A stretch of 59,864 nt of DNA from Acidimicrobiaceae bacterium (GCA_002729765.1 PBYV01000024.1:1-59864), one strand, 5' to 3'. Positions 17,406 to 28,016 are shown, numbered from the stretch's first letter. Notes: a model not told the origin generated them from the sequence alone. Numbers and translations: made by a program.

Positions 17406-18296
17406 CTATTTACTCTTAGCTTCTCGCCCGGCTGGCATCCAATTTGATCCAGCTGTGTTATCAATGTGATCCATGTAGCGCGAACCAACTGGTTCGATTA
17501 ATTCTAGAAATTGAGCCGTTTGACTAATCCCAAGATTACGCCAAGCAGCACTTGCTATGTCGTTAAGTTTTCTTTCGAGATCTTCTCTAAATTCCAAGCC
17601 TTTAGGCGTAACTGTTTCTCCATCCGCTAAACCACGTTCCGTCAGCTTTTTAAATGCGGCACTAATTGCACCATCATCTGCTCCTCGACTACGTGTAAGC
17701 CATTGATCGTCGTAATCATGCTTTGCATTATCTAAGATGCCGGCCATAGTGCCGTCAATGTTTTCACTTACCAAGATTGCCCAGTGAGTATCACCGCGCC
17801 ACTCACGGATGGCGTTAACAGCCAGCCAAGCCGATGTGAGTGGATCTTGATGACGTGGCCAATCCAATAATGATGCAAATAAAGCCCGACCAGATACAGG
17901 AAGTTCTTCAGCTGCTTTCCAAAGGTTTGAAGACATAGCTGCTAAAGGCTCACAGATTTCTGGTGTTAGTTCCTTTAAACCTGGAGCGATCGCAGCGTCT
18001 CTAGCTGATGCCGCTTTTTCGAAAGTAGTATATTCACGGCAGTTATCCAGACTTGCTGCAATAAAGTCTGGGTGTATCGAGTAAAAAGCTGCAGATACTG
18101 CTTTGTTTCCGGCTTTTCCAAGAGAAGCTGCACGAGTAGATACGTAGTAGCCGAATCCATTAGGAACCCCAAGCGCTTCATAATTTGCGATGGCCCTCGG
18201 ATCCCAATAAATCCAACCGATTAGCCTATGGGAAGCAAAAGCTGCACGACGGCTAAGTTCCTCCCAGTCATTTTCATCTTCAATCAACTTTTTCAC
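17406..18296 (-). CDS. SCO6745-like family protein
   Basis: Overall organisation (N-terminal ASHRLIGWIYWDPRA, GYYVSTRAASLG..., W..L D.RW-like) resembles the actinobacterial SCO6745 family; function unknown. Confidence 0.55.
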   Translation of the reverse strand: MKKLIEDENDWEELSRRAAFASHRLIGWIYWDPRAIANYEALGVPNGFGYYVSTRAASLGKAGNKAVSAAFYSIHPDFIAASLDNCREYTTFEKAASARDAAIAPGLKELTPEICEPLAAMSSNLWKAAEELPVSGRALFASLLDWPRHQDPLTSAWLAVNAIREWRGDTHWAILVSENIDGTMAGILDNAKHDYDDQWLTRSRGADDGAISAAFKKLTERGLADGETVTPKGLEFREDLERKLNDIASAAWRNLGISQTAQFLELIEPVGSRYMDHIDNTAGSNWMPAGREAKSK

Positions 18297-18312
18297 ACTT
18301 TAGGCTGATGTC

Positions 18313-19344
18313 TTAACCTTGGCCACCTGATGCATCTTGAACCGATACTTTGCCAGCACTGATCCAAGGCATCATGTCACGGAGTTTAGAACCAACTTGC
18401 TCAATGCGGTGTTGGCGTCCCTTTTCTTCCAAAGCGTAAAAATTCTCCCTACCAGAATGAGCTTCAGCCACCCATTCTTCCGCAAAAACTCCAGATTGAA
18501 TCTCATCTAAAACCTGTTTCATTGTTTCTCTCACATGATCATCGACCACTCGAGGACCACGCGTTAAATCACCGTACTCGGCAGTGTCAGAAACTGAATA
18601 ACGCATACCTCCTATGCCTTGTTCATACATGAGGTCTACAATTAACTTCAATTCGTGAAGACATTCGAAATAACAAATCTCTGGCTGATATCCAGCATCA
18701 ACAAGTGTGTCAAAAGCACTTCTAACTAACTCTGTAACCCCGCCGCAAAGCACTACCTGTTCTCCGAAAAGGTCCGTTTCACACTCTTCAGTGAAAGTCG
18801 TTTCGATAATTCCTGCTCTAGCTCCCCCCAGTCCATCTGCATAAGCCATTGCTAGGTCTTTTGCTCCACCTGTTGGGTTCTGCTCGACAGCAATGAGGCA
18901 GGGCACACCACCACCTTCAACATATGTCCTGCGCACTAAGTGGCCTGGTCCTTTAGGTGCAATCATTATGACGTCTACATCATCTGGAGGTGTAATTAGA
19001 TCAAAACGGATATTAAAGCCATGAGCAAAAGCAATGGCGTCTCCAGCTTTCAAGTTTGGAGCGATATGTTCTTCATATGTTGCTGCTTGATCAGTATCAG
19101 GCAAAAGAAGCATTATCACATCTGCCCAGTCCGATGCTTCTGAAATTGAACGAACTACGAGTCCTGCTTCTTCGGCTTTCGAGATGGACCCAGATCCTTC
19201 TCTCAGTCCTACGCATACGTCAACCCCTGATTCCTTTAGGTTCAAAGCGTGGGCATGTCCTTGTGATCCATAGCCTAAAATCGCTACTTTACGGTCTGAT
19301 ATCGCTGAACGATTTACATCATTTTCATAATAAATATTTACCAC
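18313..19344 (-). CDS. ilvC: Ketol-acid reductoisomerase
   Basis: [59 protein letters not shown]-like. Confidence 0.97.
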   Translation of the reverse strand: MVNIYYENDVNRSAISDRKVAILGYGSQGHAHALNLKESGVDVCVGLREGSGSISKAEEAGLVVRSISEASDWADVIMLLLPDTDQAATYEEHIAPNLKAGDAIAFAHGFNIRFDLITPPDDVDVIMIAPKGPGHLVRRTYVEGGGVPCLIAVEQNPTGGAKDLAMAYADGLGGARAGIIETTFTEECETDLFGEQVVLCGGVTELVRSAFDTLVDAGYQPEICYFECLHELKLIVDLMYEQGIGGMRYSVSDTAEYGDLTRGPRVVDDHVRETMKQVLDEIQSGVFAEEWVAEAHSGRENFYALEEKGRQHRIEQVGSKLRDMMPWISAGKVSVQDASGGQG

Positions 19345-19390
19345 GATTTTCTCCTAATTATTTTTCTTTAACTATTTAAACTTTGTTTAG

Positions 19391-19888
19391 CTATAACGAA
19401 TCTAGAGCAACACGGCCTGTTCGTTGCAGTTCAACTATGCCATAACCACTCAAAAAGGATTCGAAGTCGTCAATTACAGATGAGGTTTCCACCAAAGAAA
19501 GCATCATGCTTTCGGTTCCAATGTTTAGCACCTTTCCTCCGACTTTGTCTAAATGGTCAACCAGTTCATCCCTTTGACTAGCCTCAGCTTCAACTGTGAC
19601 GATCATCAATTCTCTTTCAACTGACTCAGCGGGATCCAAAGCTCGTATTTCAACAACATTTATCAGTTTGTCAAGCTGATTTATTATTTGATCTAATGAA
19701 ACACCTTCGAGCTCTATATCCAGATCAACAGTTATGCGACTAAATTCTGCCTTATCTGTAGGAGCGACAGCTAGAGACTTAATATTTACGCCACGACGAG
19801 AAAAAAGGCCACTGACTCGTGCTAAAACACCGAATTTATTTTCGACGGTTATAACTAAAATTGTGTAATTTCCTTGAGTCTTTTTCAT
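19391..19888 (-). CDS. ilvN: Acetolactate synthase small subunit
   Basis: ACT domain: VENKFGVLARVSGLFSRRGVNIKSLAVAPT; lies between ilvB and ilvC. Confidence 0.96.
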   Translation of the reverse strand: MKKTQGNYTILVITVENKFGVLARVSGLFSRRGVNIKSLAVAPTDKAEFSRITVDLDIELEGVSLDQIINQLDKLINVVEIRALDPAESVERELMIVTVEAEASQRDELVDHLDKVGGKVLNIGTESMMLSLVETSSVIDDFESFLSGYGIVELQRTGRVALDSL

Positions 19889-21627
19889 CGTTCTTGACTT
19901 TCTTGAGATGGTGGAACGACAATTGAAGAATTATCTTTCCCTGCAGGAACCATAGGGTAAACACGCTCTTCGGGTGCAGTTCGAAAATCTATTACAACTG
20001 ACCGATCTTCAATTTCATTAGCTTTAGCTATAGCTTCTGGAACTTCCTCTGGGCTATCAACTCGAATACCCACACAGCCCATAGATTCTGCCCATGCTTT
20101 ATAATTCGGCACATCATCTGAAAGGAACACTTCAGAAAATCTTTCTTCGTAAAACATGTCTTGCCATTGGCGAACCATACCCAAATAGGAATTATTAAGT
20201 AATGCAACTTTTATTGGTATGTTTTCAACTGTTGAGGTTACAAGTTCTTGTGCTGTCATCTGGAAGCATCCATCTCCATCAACTGCCCAAACCATCCGGT
20301 CAGGGTTTCCAACTTTTGCACCAATAGCAGCAGGTATTGAGAATCCCATTGTCCCAAGGCCTCCTGAGTTGATCCATGTATATGGATGGTCAAAACTCCA
20401 GTATTGACTTGTCCACATCTGATGCTGACCAACTCCCGAAGCAACGATTGTATCTTCAGGGGTTAAATCCCTAAGTTGCTCTAAGACGTACTGGGGTTTC
20501 AATCTGCTTCCTGGTTCAGAGTCCTCATATGTAAGAGGAAATCGTTCCTGCCAACCACTGATAGTAGATTTCCATTCCGAACGATCTGTTTGAGTCGCAT
20601 CTTGTTGTCTAAGCAGGTCAACCATTGCCTCTATGACCAGACGGCAATCTCCATTTATAGCAACATCTGGTTTTCTAACTTTTCCTATTTCCGCAGGATC
20701 GATGTCCACATGGATAATTTTTGCATCTGGTGCAAAACCGTCGACTTTACCTGTAACACGATCATCGAAACGAGCACCCAAAGCCACTAATAAATCTGAC
20801 TTTTGCATTGAAGTCACAGCTGTATAATTTCCGTGCATTCCAGGCATTCCTAAACAAAGTTCATGGCTGTCTGGAAAAGCTCCTCGTGCCATAAGAGTTG
20901 TCACGACGTGAATTCCAGTAATTTCTACCAGTTCTCTAAGCGCTTCGGCTGCTCTTGCTTTAAGAATCCCACCTCCAATATAAAAAACTGGTCTCTCAGA
21001 AGTTTGTATAAGTTCTACGGCTTTCTCTATTCCAGAAAAATCAATGTCCTTTTCTGGTTTGTATCCCGGGAGGTCCATTTCAGGATCGTCCACCCAGTCA
21101 AGCTCTGACCTTGGACTGTTCGGATCAACTATGTCCTTGGGTAGATCAATCAACACTGGACCAGGTCGACCAGTAGTTGCTATATGAAATGCCTCTTTCA
21201 CTATTCTTGGAATGTCTTGTGCATCTTTGACGAGAAAATTGTGTTTTGTGACTCCCATGGTGATCCCGGTAGTGTCGCATTCCTGAAATGCATCTGTACC
21301 GATCGCTGCCAGAGGCACTTGGCCTGTAATAACAACCAAAGGTATTGAATCCAGATAAGCGTCACATAGAGGTGTAACAATATTCGTAGCTGCCGGACCG
21401 CTAGTCACCATCGCTACACCAGGTTTACCAGTTGCTTGGGCATAACCTTGAGCCATATGACCAGCACCTTGCTCATGACGTACCAGTATGTGTCTAATAG
21501 TCGAATCGATAATCGGATCATAAACGGGCAGTATCGCTCCGCCAGGAAGCCCAAACATCACTTCCACACCCTCTTTTTCAAGAGACCTAATTAATGCCTT
21601 GCCGCCATCTATATTTTCACTGGTCAT
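19885..21627 (-). CDS. ilvB: Acetolactate synthase large subunit
   Basis: ThDP enzyme: FGLPGGAILPVYD, RHEQGAGHMAQGYA, GDGCFQMTAQEL; overlaps ilvN (ATGA). Confidence 0.97.
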   Translation of the reverse strand: MTSENIDGGKALIRSLEKEGVEVMFGLPGGAILPVYDPIIDSTIRHILVRHEQGAGHMAQGYAQATGKPGVAMVTSGPAATNIVTPLCDAYLDSIPLVVITGQVPLAAIGTDAFQECDTTGITMGVTKHNFLVKDAQDIPRIVKEAFHIATTGRPGPVLIDLPKDIVDPNSPRSELDWVDDPEMDLPGYKPEKDIDFSGIEKAVELIQTSERPVFYIGGGILKARAAEALRELVEITGIHVVTTLMARGAFPDSHELCLGMPGMHGNYTAVTSMQKSDLLVALGARFDDRVTGKVDGFAPDAKIIHVDIDPAEIGKVRKPDVAINGDCRLVIEAMVDLLRQQDATQTDRSEWKSTISGWQERFPLTYEDSEPGSRLKPQYVLEQLRDLTPEDTIVASGVGQHQMWTSQYWSFDHPYTWINSGGLGTMGFSIPAAIGAKVGNPDRMVWAVDGDGCFQMTAQELVTSTVENIPIKVALLNNSYLGMVRQWQDMFYEERFSEVFLSDDVPNYKAWAESMGCVGIRVDSPEEVPEAIAKANEIEDRSVVIDFRTAPEERVYPMVPAGKDNSSIVVPPSQESQER

Positions 21628-21673
21628 TTTTTCTCAGATTAGCTTTCTTAACTAAAAACTTGATTAAAAGCAA

Positions 21674-21697
21674 TTGACCTCCCTGCAGGGAGGCCAA
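21674..21697 (-). terminator. ilv leader hairpin 2 (attenuator/terminator candidate)
   Basis: RNA sense UUGGCCUCCCUGCAGGGAGGUCAA: 10 bp inverted repeat with UGCA centre, followed by AUUGCUUUUAAUC. Confidence 0.6.
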
Positions 21698-21722
21698 GCG
21701 TGCATCCATAATGGATACACGC
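21698..21722 (-). promoter_or_regulatory. ilv leader hairpin 1, overlapping leader-peptide stop codon
   Basis: RNA sense GCGUGUAUCC-AUUAU-GGAUGCACGC: 10 bp stem with one G-U. Confidence 0.6.
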
Positions 21723-21757
21723 TAAATAACTACTACACCTACGAAAAATTCTCGCAT
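21722..21757 (-). CDS. ilvBNC leader peptide MREFFVGVVVI*
   Basis: 11-codon ORF with Val-Gly-Val-Val-Val-Ile run just before stop, upstream of two hairpins and ilvB. Confidence 0.7.
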   Translation of the reverse strand: MREFFVGVVVI

Positions 21758-21763
21758 ACATCC

Positions 21764-21792
21764 AGTATCGCTGGGAAGCTAATAGCAAACAA
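21764..21792 (-). promoter_or_regulatory. Candidate ilvBNC promoter
   Basis: Minus strand TTGTTT (21787..21792) - 17 nt - GATACT (21764..21769), 6 nt before leader-peptide ATG at 21757. Confidence 0.5.
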
Positions 21793-21798
21793 CCCTTT

Positions 21799-23490
21799 TT
21801 ATGCCTTAGTAACAGCTCCTTGATCTGCCCCTACTGCTAATCGCGCATATTTGGCTAAAAATCCAGACTCATATCGCGGTTTAAAGGGTTTTAATTCGCC
21901 TCGCCGTTTTTCTAATTCATTTTCGTCAACTAGAAGTTCAATTGAATGTTCACGGATATCTATAACAATTCGATCGCCTTCTGCTACAAGAGCTATTGGA
22001 CCTCCATCGACTGCTTCCGGAGCAACATGACCCACACAGAAACCATGAGTCCCGCCCGAAAATCGACCATCTGTGATTAGAGCTGCATCGTTGCCTCTAC
22101 CAGCACCTTTCATAGCGCCTGTAATAGCGAGCATCTCACGCATTCCTGGGCCGCCTTTAGGGCCTTCATAACGGATCACCACAATGTCTCCAGCTTCTAT
22201 CGCTCCTCCTAAAACTGCTTCCATGGCTTTATCTTCACCGTCAAACACTCTGGCACGACCATCAAATCTATCCACATCTATTCCAGCTACTTTTACAACA
22301 GCTCCATCAGGAGCTAAGGAACCTCTCAATATTGCTATTCCTCCTATGTCATGTATTGGATTATCAAAAGAGTGAATTACGTCATTATCAGGTTTTGGTG
22401 GGTTAAGAAGTTCTAAATTTTCTTTAACAGTAAGACCGGTAACAGTTACTTCGTCTCCGTGAATCAAACCTTCCTCTAATAGCATCTGCATTACCACCGG
22501 AACACCTCCCACTCTGTCAATATCAACCATGTGATAAAGGCCATGTGGTTTCGTATCCGCTAGATGTGGAACCTTCTCAGCTATACGATTGAATTCCTCT
22601 AATTGAAGATCTACACCTGCTTCAAAAGCAATCGCCAAAAGATGCAGGACAGCATTAGTTGACCCACCAAGAGCCATCACCACTGCGATGGCATTCTCAA
22701 ATGCTGCTGGAGTCATTATGTCTCGGGGATAGATACCGGCCTCTAAGAGTTTCATCACAGCAGTACCACTTGCATATGCCACATCTGAACGCCTGCTATC
22801 TACTGCTGCTGCGGATGCCGATCCTGGTAATGACATACCCAATGCTTCTCCCACCGCAGCCATTGTGTTAGCAGTAAACATTCCTGCACAACTACCTATA
22901 GTTGGACAAGCAGCTCGCTCTATGGAAAGAAGTTCTTCATCGTCAATGTCACCTACCGCATGAGCTCCCACTGCTTCAAAAACATTAACGATGTCTAAAG
23001 ATTTTCCTTTATGCTCTCCGGGCATTATCGAACCTCCATACACGAAAACCGATGGAAGATTTATGCGTGCTGATGCCATAAGCATTCCAGGTAATGACTT
23101 ATCGCAACCTGCAAAACTCACAAATGCATCAAGTCTTTCAGCATGCATTACGGCTTCAACGGAATCAGCAATAATCTCCCTACTTACTAGACTTGCCCTC
23201 ATTCCTTCATGACCCATTGAAATAGCATCGCTTACTGCAATGGTTGTAAATTCCAAAGGAAATCCCCCTGCGTTAAGGACTCCTTCTTTACATTTTTTTG
23301 CAAGCGCATCTAGTGGCAAGTTGCACGGTGTGACTTCATTCCAAGATGAAGCGACTCCAATCTGTGCTTTTGAAAAATCCTCTTCCCCCATGCCTACGGC
23401 ACGCAACATCGCACGAGCCGGTGCCCTGCTAGCTCCATCTGTAACTTCGCGAGATCTTAGTTTCATGTCATTTTCTTTATTTTCACTCAT
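21799..23490 (-). CDS. ilvD: Dihydroxy-acid dehydratase
   Basis: [71 protein letters not shown]. Confidence 0.97.
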   Translation of the reverse strand: MSENKENDMKLRSREVTDGASRAPARAMLRAVGMGEEDFSKAQIGVASSWNEVTPCNLPLDALAKKCKEGVLNAGGFPLEFTTIAVSDAISMGHEGMRASLVSREIIADSVEAVMHAERLDAFVSFAGCDKSLPGMLMASARINLPSVFVYGGSIMPGEHKGKSLDIVNVFEAVGAHAVGDIDDEELLSIERAACPTIGSCAGMFTANTMAAVGEALGMSLPGSASAAAVDSRRSDVAYASGTAVMKLLEAGIYPRDIMTPAAFENAIAVVMALGGSTNAVLHLLAIAFEAGVDLQLEEFNRIAEKVPHLADTKPHGLYHMVDIDRVGGVPVVMQMLLEEGLIHGDEVTVTGLTVKENLELLNPPKPDNDVIHSFDNPIHDIGGIAILRGSLAPDGAVVKVAGIDVDRFDGRARVFDGEDKAMEAVLGGAIEAGDIVVIRYEGPKGGPGMREMLAITGAMKGAGRGNDAALITDGRFSGGTHGFCVGHVAPEAVDGGPIALVAEGDRIVIDIREHSIELLVDENELEKRRGELKPFKPRYESGFLAKYARLAVGADQGAVTKA

Positions 23491-23550
23491 ACATGAAGGG
23501 TAGAGCTCAAATCAATAGTTTGACCACTTGAATTTGTCTAGACTCTCATC

Positions 23551-24855
23551 ATTAATATCCCAAATCGTGATAAACAGCTTTTAACCCTAGCAATCCCAGC
23601 TTTAGGTGCACTTATAGCCGAACCATTATATTTGTTAGCCGACACTGCTGTTGTTGGTCATCTGGGGACGCTACCTCTCGGAGGATTAGCCGTTGCATCC
23701 GCTGCCCTACTGTTAATTTACGGACTCTGTTTCTTTTTGGCTTACGGGACCACTGCAACGGTCGCTAGGCTTACTGGAGCAGGTGAACCATTAAAAGCTT
23801 CGAATCAAGCCATTCAAAGTTTGTGGTTAGCTTTTTTTCTTGGCATTGCAATAGCTTTCTTTGGATATTTTGCCGCTGACCCTCTATTAAAACTTTTGGG
23901 TGCTGATGGCGAGCTTCTGAATCAAGCCCGTATTTATTTGCGTATTAGCATGTTCGGCGCTCCCGCCATGTTGATCATGCTTGCAGGAGTAGGTTACTTA
24001 CGTGGAGTCAAGGACACAGTCAGACCCCTGTGGGTGGCAATAGGAACTGCTCTTCTAAATCTGGGACTCGAACTGGTCCTCATCTATGGTTTCAACAAAG
24101 AGATAGGAGCTTCCGCGGCCGCAACTGTTGCTTCTCAATGGGTTGGTGCTCTGATTTACTTGGTTTGGATTCGACAAGCCATAGGTGAATATAAAGTTTC
24201 ATTCAAACCAAAATTTCTAGTTTTAATAAAACTTTTAAGAAGCTCAAGTGACCTCTTGGTTAGAAACCTCTCATTAACTACTTCATTTATTGTCGCTACA
24301 GCTATGGCAGCTCGTCTGGGGAATGTTGATGTTGCGGCACATGAAGTGGGATTTCAAGCGTGGTTTTTTCTTGCCATGTCAATGGATGCGATCGCTATAG
24401 CAGCACAAGCAATAATAGGAAACCTTCTAGGTGCCGGTGATGCCAATGAAGCTCGTCAAATGGGTCGGAAAGCCATTACCTGGTCCATGGGAATAGGTGT
24501 GTTTATGGGTTCTCTTCTTGCAATATTTCATATCACTTTTGCAGAAATTTTTTCTGAAGATACTGCAGTAGTTGAACTTACGGGTTTTCTTCTTTTACAT
24601 GTAGCGGCAATGGCCCCATTATCAGGAATAGCTTTTGCTCTAGATGGCATTCTGATAGGTGCCGGTGATCAACGTTTCCTTGCTAAAGCCATGAGCCTCT
24701 CGGCGCTTATTTCCATACCTTTAATGGTTCTAAGCGTTGCATTTGGTCTCGGCATAGGTTGGATTTGGGGGTCCATTTGGGTTTTGATTTTGGTTCGTTC
24801 TATAACTTTATATATTCGTTTTCGAAGTGATAAGTGGCAAAAATTGGGAAGCTAA
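23551..24855 (+). CDS. MATE family efflux transporter
   Basis: Homology-like reading extends in frame upstream of the track start: INIPNRDKQLLTLAIPALGALIAEPLYLLADTAVVGHLG; likely non-AUG start (ATT 23551 or neighbour). Track start TTG 23632 would remove the first helix. Confidence 0.8.
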   Translation: MNIPNRDKQLLTLAIPALGALIAEPLYLLADTAVVGHLGTLPLGGLAVASAALLLIYGLCFFLAYGTTATVARLTGAGEPLKASNQAIQSLWLAFFLGIAIAFFGYFAADPLLKLLGADGELLNQARIYLRISMFGAPAMLIMLAGVGYLRGVKDTVRPLWVAIGTALLNLGLELVLIYGFNKEIGASAAATVASQWVGALIYLVWIRQAIGEYKVSFKPKFLVLIKLLRSSSDLLVRNLSLTTSFIVATAMAARLGNVDVAAHEVGFQAWFFLAMSMDAIAIAAQAIIGNLLGAGDANEARQMGRKAITWSMGIGVFMGSLLAIFHITFAEIFSEDTAVVELTGFLLLHVAAMAPLSGIAFALDGILIGAGDQRFLAKAMSLSALISIPLMVLSVAFGLGIGWIWGSIWVLILVRSITLYIRFRSDKWQKLGS

Positions 24856-26297
24856 TTTTCAGCTTTAGCACTTAAAATTTGATTAACTATTTTGCCATCA
24901 GCCTGACCGCTGGTCTCTTTCATTATTAACCCAACGAAAAAACCTGATTTTTTCTTTCTTTCAGTTTCATCCCCATTGATGTAAGAAAGCCAATCATCAG
25001 AATTTTCTGAAATGATTCGCTCAACTATCTCTTCCAGTTCAGAATTATCCATAGATTCGAAACCATGACTCTTAGCTATTCCTTGAGGGTCTCCGCCTGA
25101 TTCGACCAAGTCCGCTAAAACTCTTTTAGTTTGCGTAGCTGTAAGCTCGCCGTTCGTCTCCATTACCGTAAGAGATGCAAACGCCTCTGGTGTCAGCTTT
25201 CCGATTCCGTCAGCAAGATTGTTCTCTAAATGCACAAGAACACGATTCTTATCGGCATTAGAAGAAATTGCTTGAAGAGCGAAAGTGTCCAAATCTCTCT
25301 CCACTATTAATGATGTTTCGGTTGGTTCAACTCCGATTGCCTCAGCTAGCAGGTGCCTTCGATCTCTGGGTAATGGTGGCAAAGAATTAGCGATTTCTTT
25401 TATCCACTCTTCAGATGGTTCAACTGGTACTAAATCGGGTTCGGGAAAATAACGGTAATCAAAAGCTTCTTCCTTGGATCGCAATTTGTGTGTACGACCC
25501 TCAGCTTCATCCCAATGACGTGTTTGTTGCTCAATTTCTTGACCTGATTCAATTATCTCGATCTGTCTTTTTGCTTCATACTCGATAGCCCTTCCGAGAG
25601 ATCTCAAAGAGTTAATATTTTTGATTTCGCAACGTGTCCCCAACTCTTCTGTTCCATCTCGACGGACTGACACATTGCAGTCGACACGTAAAGAGCCTTC
25701 TTCCATCTTTCCATCAGAAGCGCCAATTGTTACTAATATTGAACGCAACTCAGAAACATAGTCTCTTGCATCATCAGGACCTCGAAGTTCTGGCGCTCCT
25801 ACTATTTCAATCAGAGGAACCCCTGACCTGTTGTAATCGATTAAAGAATAGGAAGCTTCGTGTATTCGTCCTCCTCCTCCTATATGAGTTATTTTTCCGG
25901 TGTCTTCTTCAAGGTGAGCTCTCTCAATTCCAATTCGGCGTCCGTCAGGAAGTTCCAACCACCCTTCTTTGTTTATGGGTAAATCGAACTGTGAAATTTG
26001 ATAGGCCTTAGGCATGTCTGGATAAAAATAGTTCTTACGTGCAAATACTGACTTCTGTACTTGGCAATTCAAAGCTAAACCCACTCTGATGGCTAGCTCT
26101 ACCGCTTTTTCATTCAAAACCGGCAAAGATCCAGGCAATCCTAAAGAAACAGGGTCTGTGTTGCTGTTGGGTTCTCCGCCGAAGGAATTAAGCGCTGATG
26201 AAAACATCTTAGTTTTTGTAGCTAATTCTGCATGTACCTCTAAGCCGATTACCGTTTCCCAACCTTTAATGTCAAGACTATTCAATATCTTTACCAC
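24852..26297 (-). CDS. gatB: Asp/Glu-tRNA amidotransferase subunit B
   Basis: WETVIGLEVHAELATKTKMFSSA, ARKNYFYPDMPKAYQISQFD, SLRVDCNVSVR. Start uncertain (GTG ~26297 or TTG 26285); the track N-terminus is an antifamily extension inside gatA. Confidence 0.93.
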   Translation of the reverse strand: MVKILNSLDIKGWETVIGLEVHAELATKTKMFSSALNSFGGEPNSNTDPVSLGLPGSLPVLNEKAVELAIRVGLALNCQVQKSVFARKNYFYPDMPKAYQISQFDLPINKEGWLELPDGRRIGIERAHLEEDTGKITHIGGGGRIHEASYSLIDYNRSGVPLIEIVGAPELRGPDDARDYVSELRSILVTIGASDGKMEEGSLRVDCNVSVRRDGTEELGTRCEIKNINSLRSLGRAIEYEAKRQIEIIESGQEIEQQTRHWDEAEGRTHKLRSKEEAFDYRYFPEPDLVPVEPSEEWIKEIANSLPPLPRDRRHLLAEAIGVEPTETSLIVERDLDTFALQAISSNADKNRVLVHLENNLADGIGKLTPEAFASLTVMETNGELTATQTKRVLADLVESGGDPQGIAKSHGFESMDNSELEEIVERIISENSDDWLSYINGDETERKKKSGFFVGLIMKETSGQADGKIVNQILSAKAEN

Positions 26298-27717
26298 TTT
26301 CAGATTCAAGAACTTTTGCAGCTTGGAACATCTCCCGCTCAGCCATAGCTGGGGCAAGAATTTGGATCCCTACGGGCATTCCGTCTTCTCCAAAGCCGAA
26401 AGGAACTGACATAGCTGGATGTCCTGCAAGATTAGAGGGGATTGTGCATACGTCCTGCAAATACATCTGCATAGGATCAGCGGTTTTATCACCTAATGGA
26501 AAAGCTGTAGTTGGAGCAGTGGGACTTATAAGAATGTCAAATTTCTCATAGGCTTTTGCGAAATCATTCATTATTAATGTCCTCACTCTCTGAGATTTAC
26601 CGTAGTAAGCGTCGTAATATCCAGCTGAGAGGGCGTAAGTCCCAAGCATGATTCGACGTTTCACTTCGTCACCAAAACCTTTTGTTCGAGTGGCTGTCAT
26701 TGTTTCTGCAGTGGTTGCCTCTTCCGTTCTTGGACCAAAACGTATCCCGTCATATCTTGCAAGATTAGAAGATGCTTCTGCAGGCGCTATGACATAATAA
26801 GCAGACAGACCGTAAATAGAAGCTGGAACCGAGGCTGATTCAACAGTTGCTCCTGCATTAGAAAAAACTTTTACGGCTTCTTCGACTCGAGAACTCACAT
26901 CCGGTGAAATCCCTTCTAGACCTTTACCTGAAAGTTCCTCAATCACTCCTATCCGCATACCGTCGACCCCTTGATTTAAAACTTCTAAAATCTCCAATGG
27001 TTTCTCTGGAATTGAAGTGGAGTCCCTTGGGTCATGACCACTAATAACTTCAAGAGTTAAAGCAGCATCAGAAACTGTATTAGCAAAAGGACCGACCTGA
27101 TCAAGACTGGAAGCAAATGCGACGAGTCCATAGCGAGACACTCTTCCATATGTAGGTTTCACTCCGACAACGCCGCAAAGAGCTGCTGGTTGCCTTATAG
27201 AACCTCCGGTGTCACTCCCCAGTGCAAGAGGAGAGAATCCTGCTGCTACAGCTGCTGCAGAGCCTCCTGATGAACCCCCTGGAACAAGTTCCAAATTATG
27301 AGGATTTCTGGTTGGGCCAAAAGCAGAATTCTCTGTTGAAGAACCCATAGCGAACTCATCTAGATTGGTTTTACCCATGATGACCGCTCCTGCTTCTCTA
27401 AGTTTTTCTATAACAGTGGCGTTATAAGGAGGTTTCCAACCTTCTAAGATTTTCGAACTGCACGTTGTCTCAACTCCACGTGTACAAAGATTGTCTTTAA
27501 TCGAAATCGGAACTCCCGCTAAAGGCCCCAATGTCTCCCCAGAAGCAATTTTTGAATCTATTTCATCAGCATCTATCAAAGCTTGTTCAGCAGTGACAAG
27601 ATTGAAAGCGTTAACATCAGATTCAATTTTGTTAATAGTTTCAATATGATGCTCAACAACCGAGCGAGCACTCATCTCACCAGAAGAAACTTTTTCTGCT
27701 ATTTCTGTTGCCTTCAT
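26278..27717 (-). CDS. gatA: Asp/Glu-tRNA amidotransferase subunit A
   Basis: Amidase signature GGSSGGSAAAVAAGFSPLALGSDTGGSIRQPAALCGVVGVKPTYGRVSRYGLVAFASSLDQ. Confidence 0.97.
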   Translation of the reverse strand: MKATEIAEKVSSGEMSARSVVEHHIETINKIESDVNAFNLVTAEQALIDADEIDSKIASGETLGPLAGVPISIKDNLCTRGVETTCSSKILEGWKPPYNATVIEKLREAGAVIMGKTNLDEFAMGSSTENSAFGPTRNPHNLELVPGGSSGGSAAAVAAGFSPLALGSDTGGSIRQPAALCGVVGVKPTYGRVSRYGLVAFASSLDQVGPFANTVSDAALTLEVISGHDPRDSTSIPEKPLEILEVLNQGVDGMRIGVIEELSGKGLEGISPDVSSRVEEAVKVFSNAGATVESASVPASIYGLSAYYVIAPAEASSNLARYDGIRFGPRTEEATTAETMTATRTKGFGDEVKRRIMLGTYALSAGYYDAYYGKSQRVRTLIMNDFAKAYEKFDILISPTAPTTAFPLGDKTADPMQMYLQDVCTIPSNLAGHPAMSVPFGFGEDGMPVGIQILAPAMAEREMFQAAKVLESESGKDIE

Positions 27718-28016
27718 GATGACTCCCCCAGAATCGGCGGAACCCGAAATTGGCCTTCTTCAACTTCCGGCGCCACTTCAAGTACTTCTTCGATCTCAAA
27801 ACCTTCACTAGGTTCATCACTGCGAAGAATATTCTTCAGGGGGAAAGGGTGCGTGCTCGGTTCTACATCATCTACGTTCAAAGCCTCTAAGTCAGCCGCA
27901 TGATCTAAAACAGCGGCTAGCTGAGATGTGAAAGAGTCCAACTCATCTTCGCTTAACGCAAGTTGAGCTAACCGTGCCACATGGGCAACTTCTTCACGGG
28001 AAATTCTTTGAACCAC
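27714..28016 (-). CDS. gatC: Asp/Glu-tRNA amidotransferase subunit C
   Basis: ISREEVAHVARLAQLALSEDELDSFTSQLAAVLDHA; overlaps gatA start. Confidence 0.95.
   Translation of the reverse strand: MVQRISREEVAHVARLAQLALSEDELDSFTSQLAAVLDHAADLEALNVDDVEPSTHPFPLKNILRSDEPSEGFEIEEVLEVAPEVEEGQFRVPPILGESS

Noticed and set aside
24852-24855. Rho-independent terminators between convergent gene pairs
   Set aside because: Convergent pairs (for example 4156/4162, 12076/12085, 24855/24852, 30459/30464) are separated by only a few bp or overlap, and I saw no GC hairpin plus U-tract there, so no terminator is claimed.
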